Below, piece by piece: positions 25,088 to 34,520 of a stretch of 64,000 nt of DNA. How positions within the stretch are numbered: position 1 is the stretch's first letter; each line of letters starts with the position of its first letter. Source of the stretch: a virus; IMG/VR virus record IMGVR_UViG_3300044715_001611, positions 1-64,000 of that record; one strand, written 5' to 3'. A model generated the notes under the pieces. That model was not told the DNA's origin. It saw only the letters and a program-made list of their open reading frames with translations, and made no database searches. Made by a program: the position numbers and the translations under genes.

Positions 25088-25816
25088 ATGGCCTCGCAAA
25101 CCGGCACCGTCAGCCTTGCCATCGCGGAGACCACCGGGTCCGTGACTTTCCCGCTGTCGTTTGTGGCGCTGCCGGTAATTGATTCGCCCAGCATACAAAA
25201 CACATCGGCTGATAATCCGAAGCTGATCCTGTTCTGCCTCATCACAGGGATCACACTGAGCGGGTTCACGTATCAACTCAGCGCGCCTCCCGACACTGCC
25301 AATTACAAGCTGGCGTATGAGGCCGAAGGACCAGTCGATCTACCGGCGACGCCATCGGTAACGACCAGCACGCCAGAGGCGGTCTCCTGCTCCTCCTGCT
25401 ACATCACCGAGCAGGAGGTGCGCGAATACGTGGAGGATTACGACACCGAGCAGGGCATGCTCGGGAAGGTGGACTACGACTTCGCACCCAAGGCCATCCT
25501 CTCCGCCATGCAGGCATGCGCCCGCGAATACAACGGACTCCCTCCGCGGATCAGCAATGTGCGCCCCACTGCGCTGCCAAAGAATTCCAACCTGTTCTTC
25601 GACGGCATTGCCTATTTCCTCTACCTGCGCGCGCTGCAGCACGAAAAGCGGCATGATGTGCCTTACAAGGCCGGCAGCGTTGAAGTGGATATCGCAGCCC
25701 GGCGGATTGCGCATTACGAGGGAGCCATCAAAATGTTCAACGAGCGCTTTTTCGGTGTCGCAAAACAGCACAAGCGCCTTGCCAATTACACACTGATGTC
25801 CGGGCGGGTTGGGTAA
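25088..25816 (+). CDS. Neck-type protein fused to an N-terminal beta domain
   Basis: A 242-residue protein. Residues ~1-80 form a beta-sandwich-like segment (GSVTFPLSFVALPVI and ITLSGFTYQLSAPPD) resembling H-type-lectin-like domains found in phage fibres. After a linker with a CSSCY motif, residues ~105-240 are helical (FDGIAYFLYLRALQHEKRHD, IAHYEGAIKMFNERFF), similar in style to head-tail connector (neck) proteins. The fusion is unusual. The neck assignment is supported by position between the capsid and sheath genes. Confidence 0.55.
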   Translation: MASQTGTVSLAIAETTGSVTFPLSFVALPVIDSPSIQNTSADNPKLILFCLITGITLSGFTYQLSAPPDTANYKLAYEAEGPVDLPATPSVTTSTPEAVSCSSCYITEQEVREYVEDYDTEQGMLGKVDYDFAPKAILSAMQACAREYNGLPPRISNVRPTALPKNSNLFFDGIAYFLYLRALQHEKRHDVPYKAGSVEVDIAARRIAHYEGAIKMFNERFFGVAKQHKRLANYTLMSGRVG

Positions 25817-25822
25817 TTCACC

Positions 25823-26650
25823 ATGCAGTTCAATGCCGTCAGCATCCAACCCGGTTACGGACGCCACACCTGCGCCATCACCTGGAATGTCCCGGCGGCG
25901 GCTCAGCGCGGGCAGGTGTACATCTACCGGTCCATCTCGGGCCTGCCTCCGTGGCAATTGATTCGTGACGCGGGAACGCCGGCTTCCGTGGGATATTATG
26001 TGGATCGCGGGGAGTTCATCCTCAATACGAATCTGGGAGCCATTCATTACCGGCTGCTGCTGGAATTGGCGGATGGTCAGCAATTTGATTCACCCATCAT
26101 CAGCCTAAATATAACCATCACCCCAAAGGAGCAAATCATTGTCCGCGACATCATGATGGCGGAATTGCGAAATATGCGCGGAGGTAACGGCGAACCAGTA
26201 TTCATCTTTGCTCCGCTGACGCATGGCCTGCCTGCCCCTGGATTTGATTTCGAGACCTACCAGATGCGCAGCACCGGCATGCAGGTGCCAGGAAAGGAAA
26301 GCTACGGAGAGGCCTTTGTGGGCGGCTTCGGCGCACCGGCCGTCACCTGGGTGATGCGCATGGGCAGCATGGTCACGGGTTTCGTCAAAGATCCGGACGG
26401 CGGCGGCACCTCGGACACGCAGCAGGTAAACGGCAGGATGCTCGCCTTTCCGCGACCGATGCCAAACTACATGGTCGTATTCCCGCGGATGGATGAGCGT
26501 TTTGTAATTGGTGAAGTCATTCAACCATTCCTGTTTCGCAGCATCCTCCCAATTGGCTACGAGGTCACATTGAACCCCATCCAGAAAAACGATGATCGCT
26601 ACCTGGTCCCGCTGCCCGAGATGCCGCCGAGGATGTATCAACCGCTCTGA
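25823..26650 (+). CDS. Neck or head-tail joining protein candidate
   Basis: A 275-residue protein. Residues ~1-100 look like a fibronectin-type beta domain (CAITWNVPAAAQRGQVYIYR), and the rest is mixed with many aromatic and Pro residues (FPRPMPNYMVVFPRMDERF). Six bases separate it from the preceding gene and three from the next, indicating tight operon organisation. Proteins of this size between capsid and sheath genes in myoviruses are usually neck proteins. No family was identified with certainty. Confidence 0.55.
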   Translation: MQFNAVSIQPGYGRHTCAITWNVPAAAQRGQVYIYRSISGLPPWQLIRDAGTPASVGYYVDRGEFILNTNLGAIHYRLLLELADGQQFDSPIISLNITITPKEQIIVRDIMMAELRNMRGGNGEPVFIFAPLTHGLPAPGFDFETYQMRSTGMQVPGKESYGEAFVGGFGAPAVTWVMRMGSMVTGFVKDPDGGGTSDTQQVNGRMLAFPRPMPNYMVVFPRMDERFVIGEVIQPFLFRSILPIGYEVTLNPIQKNDDRYLVPLPEMPPRMYQPL

Positions 26651-26653
26651 CCT

Positions 26654-27313
26654 ATGCTTACCGAACTCGAAGAATGGGAAGTGCTCGCCGGACAGCCGTT
26701 GACCGCGGTAAATCTGAGGCGCATGTTCCTGCTCCTCACGCAGCTGCATTATTCCCACCCGGCCAACTTCGGATTGCTGGAAGAGGATTTGAAGGACTGC
26801 CTTTGGGCTCCCAAGGCCGATGATCGCAAACTGCATATCGGTCTGCATTTTAATTACGACCCGAAGGATGTCGCCGGTAAATTGCCGGCAATCCACTACG
26901 GACTGGGCAGCACGGATTTTCAGCAGACGGTGGTGAACGACCATGCCGGCTTCAACGAGGACTACTCGGGCGAGAATTCCATTTGCACCGCCAGTGCCCC
27001 TTTGATTTGGGCCCATTGCGCACGTACCGCGGATTTGGCCGCCAATCTCGCCGAGACCACGCTTTCATTTTTCACCGGCATCCGCTCTATGCTGATGCAC
27101 CGTCTGCAATTGCAATTCTTCCACATCGCGGATTTGGCCGAGCCCCATTTGGAAAAAGTGGAAGGCGGACAAATGTTCTATCGCGTGGACTTGAAGGGGA
27201 CGATCATTTACAGTCATGCGATGACCGTTCTCACCCACAGCCACCGACTCAAGAAGGTGGATCAATCTGCCACCATCGAAGCCGACGGTATTGACCTTTC
27301 GTCCGCAACCTAG
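26654..27313 (+). CDS. Neck or tail-completion protein candidate
   Basis: A 219-residue protein of mixed alpha/beta character (TAVNLRRMFLLLTQLHY; GKLPAIHYGLGSTDFQQTVV). It lies directly upstream of the tail sheath gene, the position of tail terminator or completion proteins in many myoviruses. No signal peptide, membrane segment or motif was seen. The start codon is ATG with leader ccgctctgacctatg and no SD. Confidence 0.5.
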   Translation: MLTELEEWEVLAGQPLTAVNLRRMFLLLTQLHYSHPANFGLLEEDLKDCLWAPKADDRKLHIGLHFNYDPKDVAGKLPAIHYGLGSTDFQQTVVNDHAGFNEDYSGENSICTASAPLIWAHCARTADLAANLAETTLSFFTGIRSMLMHRLQLQFFHIADLAEPHLEKVEGGQMFYRVDLKGTIIYSHAMTVLTHSHRLKKVDQSATIEADGIDLSSAT

Positions 27314-27331
27314 CATTATCACTCCACTCCA

Positions 27332-30196
27332 ATGTCGATCGCCAACTACGTCCACCCACAATCCACGCTGAAGCAGTTCCTGACCAATGTCAGTTCGCCG
27401 GCGACCGCCATTCTCAATCCGCTGGTCATTGGCCCGCAATACCGCCTCAGCCGATTTGGCAAGGAGACGGTGCCCGCATACACGTACGCGGCGGCCTCCG
27501 GCGCCCAGGTCATTCCGTGGCAATACAGCAATGCGGCGGGCGTCACCACCAATCTACCCGGCACGGAGATTCCTGATTTGGCCTACACCCGGCTTTTCGG
27601 CAACGGCCTCGAAGCTTCGCTCGCGACGATCCTCACCGGCGACTCCGAGTATTTCCAGGTTCTCGATGCCTCCAATACCCAGACACTGAAGATGACGGCA
27701 GCGGATGTCAGCGGCGGCACTCTGTGCGCCAAGCTGAAAGACCGCCCCGTGGCCGTCGGCGACATCGCCTACGTCACCTCCGCCTACGGTACGATCAAGC
27801 GCACAGTCACCGGCTTGCTTGGCAAGACGACCGCCGCCACCTTCGGCGTCAATACGCCGGACAACGATAATGGTTACATGAGCGGCAGCACCTACAATCC
27901 GGCGACGGCCGCAGCCTCGCACTACACCTGCCTCACTGCTCCCGGCAGTCAGGATGTTGGCACTGAGGACAACGGCGTGGCGCTGATCGTCACCAACCCG
28001 GATGATTTCCAAGGCACCCTCCAGGGCGCGCTTCTCAATGGAGCCTACGGCGAGACATTCACGCTGACGGTCACCACCGGCGGCAACAACACGACCGCAG
28101 TCGTGACGGTGACATCAGCCAGCGGACGCTACGGCGGCACCCTCACATCCACCAGCGCAAACGCGGGTTTCCATACATTCACCAACAGCGGGTCCAGCAA
28201 CATCATGGCCGGGCTCACCGTGAAGCTGGATCACACCGAGACGACTAGCTCCCTTACTTTGGGTTGGGTTTACACCTTCACCGTCACCAGCCAATACACC
28301 CGCGTCAGTACTGCCACGGCTCCCGTGACCGGAACCTACACCGGCACGGCGGACACCACCTACCTCATCGAAGTCACGACCGGCACCTACAATTCCGGCG
28401 CTCCCGTCGCCACCGGTGCGGTGGTCCGCATCAGCGACACCGCGGGCCTTGATGCCCCGGCTTCGGTCACATTGACGGACAACACGCTGTTCGATCTCGG
28501 CACCTCCGGTCTGCAGATGAAATTCGATCTCTCGCTCGGCGTGTGCCCGCAGGGCGGCATGCGCGTGGGTGATGTCTATTACGTCAATTGCGTCGCGGAG
28601 GCGCCCTCGACCACAGTCTTCGACAAGGTGGTGCTCGATGGTCCGGCTGTGGACGCCACGGTGTTCACCAATTACGCGACGCACGTGGAGGTGGAATTCC
28701 GCCTCCCCGTCACCGGTGAGATTCTTTCCACCGCGGCGGCCGATGATGTCGCATGGGTTGCGGACCTCGAAGATGGGGTGACCATTGACTCCGGGTTGTC
28801 CCATTACCTCAGCACCCGATCCACGGGTTATGAGTGGGTTCCGTTTGTGGACGACGTCGGCACCCTGTCGGTCTGGCAGCGTTCCCTCCAGCCGCCCGCA
28901 TACGGCGAAGGTCGTATTGCAATTGCGAGCACCGACGACATCACGACGCTGCTTGGCACTGTGGACGTGGATAACGATTTGGCCATGGGTGCGAATGAAA
29001 TGCTCAACGGCACTCTTGGCGCTGTCTCGGGCTACGTCCTGCGCACCGGCGGCACCACGCTCGCCGATTACAATACGGCGCTTGCAAAGATTCAGACGAC
29101 CAAGCTGGTTTACGCCATTGCGCCGATGACCACGGATGTGACCATCCAGCAGGCCGTCGCCACTCATTGCACCACCACATCCGGCCCGACCAAGAAACGC
29201 TTCCGTCGCTGCTACGTCGGCACGGACAGCCCCGGCTCTTACGTCGCGCTCAGGACCGGAACCTCCGGCAATGTCACGGCGACGGTCAGTGCTTACAATG
29301 GTGGCGGCAACTTGCTGGTGACCACCGCCACTGCCGGCGTGGATTTTACGCTGCTCGGACTCGCCAGCGGGGATATCGTCAAACTCATCGTCGCCGGTAC
29401 GTCCTACCTGGTGGATTCCGTCATCAGCGCCACCGAACTCGTCCTTCAATCCGGTCCCGGAAGCCCGGTGGGTGCCGCGGTCGTCATTGAGATCTGGTAT
29501 GCTGACACGCCAGCCAGTCAGGCCCTTTACGTCCGCAACCACTCGAAGCTCATTGGCAATCGCCGGGCCGTAAATGTCTGGACGGAGAATGGCACCGCAA
29601 ATGGCGTCATCATCCCCAATCGCTACGCGGCGGCCCACATCGCCGGCCTACGCTGCGCCATGCTTCCGCAGCAGGGCCTGACCCGCACGGAAGTCAGCAC
29701 CTTCGACGCGGCCCCGGCCATGAGCCTGCGCTACGACGACGACACGCTGGATGCCGTGGCAGCCGATGGCACCATGATCATCACGCAGGATGCGGAGAGC
29801 GGCGCGATTTACATCCGTCATCAGCTCACCACAGACAGCGCCAACGGGGCGCTGGCTTACGAGGATTCCATTGGCGTGGTCGCGGATTATCTGTCCTTCC
29901 GAATTGACGCCATCGTCGACGCCTACATCGGCAAACGTAACGTCACCAACGCCACACTCGTGGATCTGCGCAATGCGCTGCAAGATGAGTTGAACGCCAA
30001 TACGCAGTCCGATTACGGGGTGCAGGCCGGCCCGCTGCTGGTCAGCTTCAACAGTCTGAAGATTACCCCGAATCCCATCATCAAGGATCGCGTCAAAATC
30101 ACCTTCACCGCGGTTGTCGCTCTGCCGTTCAACATTGCGGAGACCATCATCAACTTTGACCAGGACCGCACACTCACCACGGTCATCGTCGCCTAA
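27332..30196 (+). CDS. Tail sheath protein
   Basis: A 954-residue protein. The C-terminal ~170 residues show the conserved sheath domain pattern: IYIRHQLTTD, then a helix with SIGVVADYLSFRIDAIVDAY, IGKRNVTNATL, and a final beta segment (DRVKITFTAVVALPFNIAE) that ends TTVIVA. The middle (residues ~200-420) contains Thr/Gly-rich beta domains, probably surface insertions that make it longer than the typical 400-700 residues. It is followed directly by the tube gene, the standard sheath-tube order, showing that the phage has a contractile tail. Confidence 0.85.
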   Translation: MSIANYVHPQSTLKQFLTNVSSPATAILNPLVIGPQYRLSRFGKETVPAYTYAAASGAQVIPWQYSNAAGVTTNLPGTEIPDLAYTRLFGNGLEASLATILTGDSEYFQVLDASNTQTLKMTAADVSGGTLCAKLKDRPVAVGDIAYVTSAYGTIKRTVTGLLGKTTAATFGVNTPDNDNGYMSGSTYNPATAAASHYTCLTAPGSQDVGTEDNGVALIVTNPDDFQGTLQGALLNGAYGETFTLTVTTGGNNTTAVVTVTSASGRYGGTLTSTSANAGFHTFTNSGSSNIMAGLTVKLDHTETTSSLTLGWVYTFTVTSQYTRVSTATAPVTGTYTGTADTTYLIEVTTGTYNSGAPVATGAVVRISDTAGLDAPASVTLTDNTLFDLGTSGLQMKFDLSLGVCPQGGMRVGDVYYVNCVAEAPSTTVFDKVVLDGPAVDATVFTNYATHVEVEFRLPVTGEILSTAAADDVAWVADLEDGVTIDSGLSHYLSTRSTGYEWVPFVDDVGTLSVWQRSLQPPAYGEGRIAIASTDDITTLLGTVDVDNDLAMGANEMLNGTLGAVSGYVLRTGGTTLADYNTALAKIQTTKLVYAIAPMTTDVTIQQAVATHCTTTSGPTKKRFRRCYVGTDSPGSYVALRTGTSGNVTATVSAYNGGGNLLVTTATAGVDFTLLGLASGDIVKLIVAGTSYLVDSVISATELVLQSGPGSPVGAAVVIEIWYADTPASQALYVRNHSKLIGNRRAVNVWTENGTANGVIIPNRYAAAHIAGLRCAMLPQQGLTRTEVSTFDAAPAMSLRYDDDTLDAVAADGTMIITQDAESGAIYIRHQLTTDSANGALAYEDSIGVVADYLSFRIDAIVDAYIGKRNVTNATLVDLRNALQDELNANTQSDYGVQAGPLLVSFNSLKITPNPIIKDRVKITFTAVVALPFNIAETIINFDQDRTLTTVIVA

Positions 30197-30226
30197 TTCT
30201 AACCCAACTCAACTACCCACACTAAC

Positions 30227-30676
30227 ATGGCGACCGACTTCTTTGGCTTCGACAAGACCGTCAAAACCGACGGACAAATCATCACCGGCAATTTCGCGAG
30301 CATCAGCGCCAATGGCGCAATGGCTCTCGTGCAGTCGGTCAATGCCTCCTACAACCGTCAGATCATCTCGATGTTCGAGGCGGGATCCAGCACCCTCTAT
30401 TACCTCAACGGCAACAGCGAGGGGCAGATAACGATCAACGGTGCGGTCGGCAAGAGCGGCTTTTTCAAAAACTTCCGCGACATTGCGCAGTCGTGCGGCG
30501 CCATCAACAAGCTGTCCATCGACATTCTTTCCGGAAGCAAATGCGCCGTGGGTGGAAGCGGCGGCATCACCTTCTCGGGTGGGCTGGCTGAGGGATTCAA
30601 TATCGCCTACCAGGCCGGCCCGATGGCAGTCACCGAGGGTGCGCAGATCCGCGTCGGCTCGATGAATATCCGCTGA
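30227..30676 (+). CDS. Tail tube protein
   Basis: A 149-residue, mostly beta protein with little charge (GQIITGNFASISANGAMALV; ITINGAVGKSGFFKNF). Length and position right after the sheath gene, before a terminator, match a myovirus tail tube protein, which polymerises as rings inside the sheath. The leader is ctacccacactaacatg, typical of the A/C-rich, SD-free leaders of this phage. Confidence 0.75.
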   Translation: MATDFFGFDKTVKTDGQIITGNFASISANGAMALVQSVNASYNRQIISMFEAGSSTLYYLNGNSEGQITINGAVGKSGFFKNFRDIAQSCGAINKLSIDILSGSKCAVGGSGGITFSGGLAEGFNIAYQAGPMAVTEGAQIRVGSMNIR

Positions 30677-30719
30677 TTTTCGTTTGGTTACCGCGTTTGT
30701 TGGCGCGGGGTTCCTAGAG

Positions 30720-30758
30720 GCGTGGGTCGGAGTGCATACCGACCCACGCTTTCTTCTT
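30720..30758 (+). terminator. Intrinsic terminator after tail tube gene
   Basis: A perfect 11-base stem, GCGTGGGTCGG with CCGACCCACGC, an 8-base loop and a T-rich tail (TTTCTTCTTT). Confidence 0.92.
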
Positions 30759-30807
30759 TCCAAGGGTCTGACTATCGCCACAATAGCTGGAATTTCTCAT
30801 ACCAAAT

Positions 30808-30999
30808 ATGCCCGCCGCACCTGACCTCGAACAAATGGCCGAAGAAATGCGACTTGCACGCGAGCGTTGGACGCAGAGCATTCCCGAGGAACAAGACGCC
30901 GCCTACGCCGTGTATCGGAAGTTGCGGAAGGAATTGAATTCAGCCCGATGGGTCGAACATCAGCGTCAGCATTTGTCGTGGCATTCCGGAAATGAGTGA
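30808..30999 (+). CDS. Small charged helical protein
   Basis: A 63-residue protein, highly charged and helical (LEQMAEEMRLARERWTQSIP), first gene after the tube terminator. It overlaps the spike gene by eight bases, so the two are likely co-translated. The 49 bases before it contain TCATACCAAATATG, vaguely like the promoter-type repeat at 49264 but too degenerate to call. Possibly a small baseplate chaperone; unrecognised. Confidence 0.55.
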   Translation: MPAAPDLEQMAEEMRLARERWTQSIPEEQDAAYAVYRKLRKELNSARWVEHQRQHLSWHSGNE

Positions 31000-33373
31000 T
31001 GCCTACTCATTCGGGCGTATCGTCGAATACCGCCACACCGGCACTTACGCCGTAGCGCTGGACGACCGCACGCTCCTGCAGGACTGTATCTGGGTGGGTG
31101 GCGCATTGGCCGCAATGAGCGGAGTGCATCTCAAATACACCCTTCCCGTGGCGGCGCGCGTGGTCGTGATGGGTAGCTCCCCAGGTTTGATTCTTGGTGT
31201 TGTCCCAGGCCCATACGGAGATCCCGCAACCAGGGACCGCCAGGCTGCCACGGGTGCCTTCGGGCTTAATACCACACTCACCGGCCTGTCTTCTCAGAAT
31301 GCCACCGGACGGCAAATCTACGATGAATGCGATCCACTGAGCGATCAATTACCGGGCGAGCTTGTGATGCAGAATGCGTTCAGCGTGGGCATCCAGATCA
31401 TGACTCATTTCGCAAAGCTCTCCGCCGGTGAGCTGGCCAAGGTGGAATGCCATGTCCTCAATGACATGGTGCGCATCGTGAGCGACTGCTACCGCCATCA
31501 TTCATCCTTTGGGGATTTCCAAATCACCAATGACGGACGGTTGAATGTGATTTGGAATGGCACCAGCTACCCACATGAGGCTGCTGGTCTGGTAAATCCC
31601 ACCGACAAGAAGTTCCCGGCCGACAACAATGGTGTGGACTTCGACAGCCTGACGGATGACCTGACCAGCGCCAGCCGAAACAGGTTCTCGCAGTACATCG
31701 GTTTCCTCGGCAATTTCATCCACGTATTCGTGACAGACCCGACTTCCGTGCTCGGGGAGATGAGCAAGACAGCTTTGCGATCTGGCAAGTTCAGCGCCCA
31801 TGTGGATATGGATGGATCGTTACTGATTGGATCGGTTGGGGACATTGTGCTCGAACGCAAGGTGCGCATCGTAGTCCCAATTCAACTGAAGCACCCGGAG
31901 GATCCCACCGGGGTGTTGGTCGATGGCTACGCCCAATTGAACAAGGAGTTCCTGAAGCTGTGGAAATATCCCAAGGATCCGCGGAAGATATTTGAGACGA
32001 CCTACCAACTGCGGGAATACTCGCGATTCCTGGATCAATTCCAGGGGCTGTCCAGATTCCACCAAATGGCGACCAAGGGGGAGTATCACGTCCCTTCCGA
32101 AGAGGAGACCCCGGCACCGGACTGGCGGGGCAAACAGACCGACACTGAGGAAGCCAATGGCTATGATAATTCGACATCTTACGACACCTACGCCTGCATG
32201 CGTATCATGCGTGACGGGTCCATCATTCATTGGGACGGCACGGGTAGTTGCGTGGTGATGTCGCACGGAGACGTGCATGTGGCGGCCACCCGACACCTGA
32301 CGCTGGAAGCCGCCGGGGACGTGAGAATCATTGCAGGGGGCAGCCTCTACATGAAGGCCCGGAAGAACGTGGAGATTTCCGCAACGACCGGCTGGATGAA
32401 ACTGAAAGCCAGGGCAGCATGGCAGGCCTTGTGTGAATGGGGGACCATGTGGTTCAAGAGCGACGCCAATACCGCCAAGCCGGAGAAGGCCGAGAACACC
32501 GAGGAAGATCCGGCGCCGATTGTGGGGCCGGCGGCCATTGTATTTGAGACCACAAAAGGCGGAGTGAAGGTTGCCAGCAAAGGCACCGTCTTTGTGGATA
32601 TCGGCAAATGTCCCGAGGAGCCGGATCCCTCCTTCTCGGTAAAGACGGAGAGCGGAGGATTCATCGTGGATGCAAAGAAGGACATCCAATTCACCACACA
32701 GAAACTGTTCCATGCGACCGCACGCGGAAAGGGCTTCCTGTTCAAAGGCCCCAACATGCTGCTCGCCGGGCAGAAGTTCCAAGTGGGCAAATACGCGGAG
32801 CTTGGCGTCACCGGCCTAAAGGTCTCACAGGTGAACACCGCGCAGGTGATCTCGCACGGAGCCATCAAGGGCCCAAAGATTCCTGGTCCGAGCCCAGGGG
32901 GAAAGCCGCATCACAACCACATCCTCAAGCTGATGGGCGACGAGCCCGATTGGAGACCGGAGCCATTGGAATTGGAATCCGAGCCGGTTGATTGGGAGAG
33001 CACCGCCGAGGGCAAATTGAAATTCGCATTCTCGAAAAAGGAAGAATACATCCCCGATCCATATACCTTCATGGAAAGCCCGGCCCAGCAATTTCTGCGG
33101 TTGGATATGCCGGGGAAGACGGCATTGAATTGGGCGGGTTCCTATACGGAAATCGAAAACCAATCTGAGAGACTCAAGCCGGCCGACAATGTGGACAGCA
33201 GCACTTCCGCGTTTCCTGGATCAGGCGCGCAATTCCGCCAGCACAATGGTGGCGAGAGCCTGCACAAGCCGTCTGCCAAATCCGGAGCGGACTTGAACAA
33301 GACCACCGACCTGGTTACGGTGCCATTCACATTTACATTTCTCAAAACCGGAGCCAAATACCTCACACCATGA
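30992..33373 (+). CDS. Baseplate spike (gp5/VgrG-type) protein
   Basis: A 793-residue protein. The N-terminal ~80 residues look like an OB-fold (RIVEYRHTGTYAVALDDRTL; LKYTLPVAARVVVMG). Residues ~400-480 have the repeating short strands of a triple-stranded beta-helix spike (DGSIIHWDGTGSCVVMSHGD, then HVAATRHLTLEAAGDVRIIA), as in gp5 C-terminal and VgrG needles, and a second beta-helix-like stretch runs to ~620. PGGKPHHNHILK follows, possibly metal-binding. No lysozyme domain is evident. It overlaps the chaperone gene by four bases. It should form the membrane-puncturing spike under the baseplate hub. Confidence 0.75.
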   Translation: MSDAYSFGRIVEYRHTGTYAVALDDRTLLQDCIWVGGALAAMSGVHLKYTLPVAARVVVMGSSPGLILGVVPGPYGDPATRDRQAATGAFGLNTTLTGLSSQNATGRQIYDECDPLSDQLPGELVMQNAFSVGIQIMTHFAKLSAGELAKVECHVLNDMVRIVSDCYRHHSSFGDFQITNDGRLNVIWNGTSYPHEAAGLVNPTDKKFPADNNGVDFDSLTDDLTSASRNRFSQYIGFLGNFIHVFVTDPTSVLGEMSKTALRSGKFSAHVDMDGSLLIGSVGDIVLERKVRIVVPIQLKHPEDPTGVLVDGYAQLNKEFLKLWKYPKDPRKIFETTYQLREYSRFLDQFQGLSRFHQMATKGEYHVPSEEETPAPDWRGKQTDTEEANGYDNSTSYDTYACMRIMRDGSIIHWDGTGSCVVMSHGDVHVAATRHLTLEAAGDVRIIAGGSLYMKARKNVEISATTGWMKLKARAAWQALCEWGTMWFKSDANTAKPEKAENTEEDPAPIVGPAAIVFETTKGGVKVASKGTVFVDIGKCPEEPDPSFSVKTESGGFIVDAKKDIQFTTQKLFHATARGKGFLFKGPNMLLAGQKFQVGKYAELGVTGLKVSQVNTAQVISHGAIKGPKIPGPSPGGKPHHNHILKLMGDEPDWRPEPLELESEPVDWESTAEGKLKFAFSKKEEYIPDPYTFMESPAQQFLRLDMPGKTALNWAGSYTEIENQSERLKPADNVDSSTSAFPGSGAQFRQHNGGESLHKPSAKSGADLNKTTDLVTVPFTFTFLKTGAKYLTP

Positions 33374-34137
33374 CCGACATCAACACACCCGATCCCGCGC
33401 ACGAACCAAAGCCCGACGACGCCATCGACCAGGCCGCCATACAGGAATTGCTGGCTGCCGAGGATACAACCCCAAAGGCCATTGAGCTGGATGACGACAC
33501 CACCGCAGAAGTCCGGGCGGCCCTCAATGCGGAAAAGAAAGAGCCCACACCAAAGACGCATTTGCCCATCCCGGATCAATGGCAGTCCGATGTGGACACC
33601 ACGAGCACGATGCTTGATTGGGCCTTCAAGCAGGAGTCCGTCGGGAAGATTGAGGTCACCGCGCAGGAGAAGGCCATTTACGAGAAGGCATTCCTTCATG
33701 ACTCAAACCTTTGCTTCGATATTGAATTCCAGGTGGGCAGCCTGAAGCCGAAGGTTCGCGTGAACAACCTGACCATCCTGATGGAGCGGGCCATTTCCGC
33801 AGCCATCGCCAAGGATGAGGAGGAGAAGCTGGTCCAGGGCACCGCGTCCATGTGGTCCGCGATGCAGCAGTATTGCCTGGTGCTGCAGGTGCAGTCCGTC
33901 GGCAACGCTCTGTTCGCCCCGCGTGTTGAAGTCACCACGCCCCCGCAATCGGTGGAGGCGCTGCGGGACGCCATCCGCGCATCAGTCCAGACCCACATCG
34001 GAAGCATGAGCGCCGCCCGGCTGAACATGCTCATCAAGGCCGTCTGCATTTTCGAAATCAAACAAAAGCTGTGCAATGAGAACATCGTGAATCGGGAGGA
34101 CAACCAGGGTTTTTGGCGTCCCCAAGGTTCCGTTTAA
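33370..34137 (+). CDS. Tail assembly chaperone (upstream ORF of frameshift pair)
   Basis: A 255-residue protein. The first ~75 residues are acidic and disordered; the rest is helical (LTILMERAISAAIAKDEEEK). It lies upstream of the tape measure gene, the position of lambda gpG-type chaperones. Seven codons from its stop, the in-frame sequence G GGT TTT is a canonical -1 slippery heptamer followed by a stable stem-loop, and a -1 shift enters the next ORF. Most product would be the 255-residue form and a minority a ~381-residue fusion, as in lambda G and GT. Confidence 0.75.
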   Translation: MTDINTPDPAHEPKPDDAIDQAAIQELLAAEDTTPKAIELDDDTTAEVRAALNAEKKEPTPKTHLPIPDQWQSDVDTTSTMLDWAFKQESVGKIEVTAQEKAIYEKAFLHDSNLCFDIEFQVGSLKPKVRVNNLTILMERAISAAIAKDEEEKLVQGTASMWSAMQQYCLVLQVQSVGNALFAPRVEVTTPPQSVEALRDAIRASVQTHIGSMSAARLNMLIKAVCIFEIKQKLCNENIVNREDNQGFWRPQGSV

Positions 34138-34162
34138 TGCTGACTGCATACCTTGGGGGGCG
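34107..34162 (+). promoter_or_regulatory. Programmed -1 ribosomal frameshift signal
   Basis: The slippery heptamer GGGTTTT at 34107-34113 sits in the correct phase (G GGT TTT). Three bases later, an 11-base stem pairs CGTCCCCAAGG (34117-34127) with CCTTGGGGGGCG (34151-34162), with one bulged G, across a 23-base loop. The -1 frame from TTG 34113 is open to 34514. Confidence 0.82.
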
Positions 34163-34514
34163 TCCAGAAATCGTCAGGCCCGATTACCCGCACGCGATGC
34201 GGAGTGTCATCCGTGAATCGCTTTTGCTGGAGGCGGTGGGTAAATCCGCGGCCGCCGCGACGCAAATCGAGCTGCTGTTAATTGAGACACAATTCGCCTC
34301 ATTGCTCGACCCGCAAAAGGCCGCCGACGTCATGCGTCGGAAAATGGCCCGTGGGCGCTGGCTTGCCCAATTGAAGGCATTTGATCTCTATGCCAAGGCG
34401 CCCGACAACATCGGCGCCGAGAGCCTGATCAAACTTTACGAGGCACTGGAAAAAGGCGGGGTATTGCAAGACGCCATCGACTCGGAGGCTGATTCCGGCG
34501 ACACTGGAGGGTAA
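34137..34514 (+). CDS. Tail assembly chaperone, -1 frame extension (GT-type part)
   Basis: The ATG at 34137 overlaps the upstream stop (TAATG) and would give 125 residues. The same frame is open from 34113, so a -1 shift at GGGTTTT adds 133 residues to the first 248 of the upstream protein. The segment is helical (SLLLEAVGKSAAAATQIELL; LLDPQKAADVMRRKMARGRW) with an acidic end (EADSGDTGG). In lambda the fused form recruits tail subunits to the tape measure; the same role is likely here. Independent initiation by coupling cannot be excluded. Confidence 0.7.
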   Translation: MLTAYLGGRPEIVRPDYPHAMRSVIRESLLLEAVGKSAAAATQIELLLIETQFASLLDPQKAADVMRRKMARGRWLAQLKAFDLYAKAPDNIGAESLIKLYEALEKGGVLQDAIDSEADSGDTGG

Positions 34515-34520
34515 TTCGAT

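Noticed and set aside
28115-29638. A 507-codon minus-strand open frame under the tail sheath gene
   Set aside because: It lies wholly antisense to a well supported gene, has repetitive low-complexity composition and mirrors the third-position GC bias of the sense gene. Similar long antisense frames at 21325-22578, 23243-24742 and 12082-12918 were rejected for the same reason.
30790-30812. TCATACCAAATATG as a fourth promoter-like repeat
   Set aside because: It lacks the GCGCG part and the CATATA core; resemblance too weak.
30992-33373. Lysozyme domain in the spike protein
   Set aside because: No glycoside hydrolase motif could be seen between the OB-fold and beta-helix parts.
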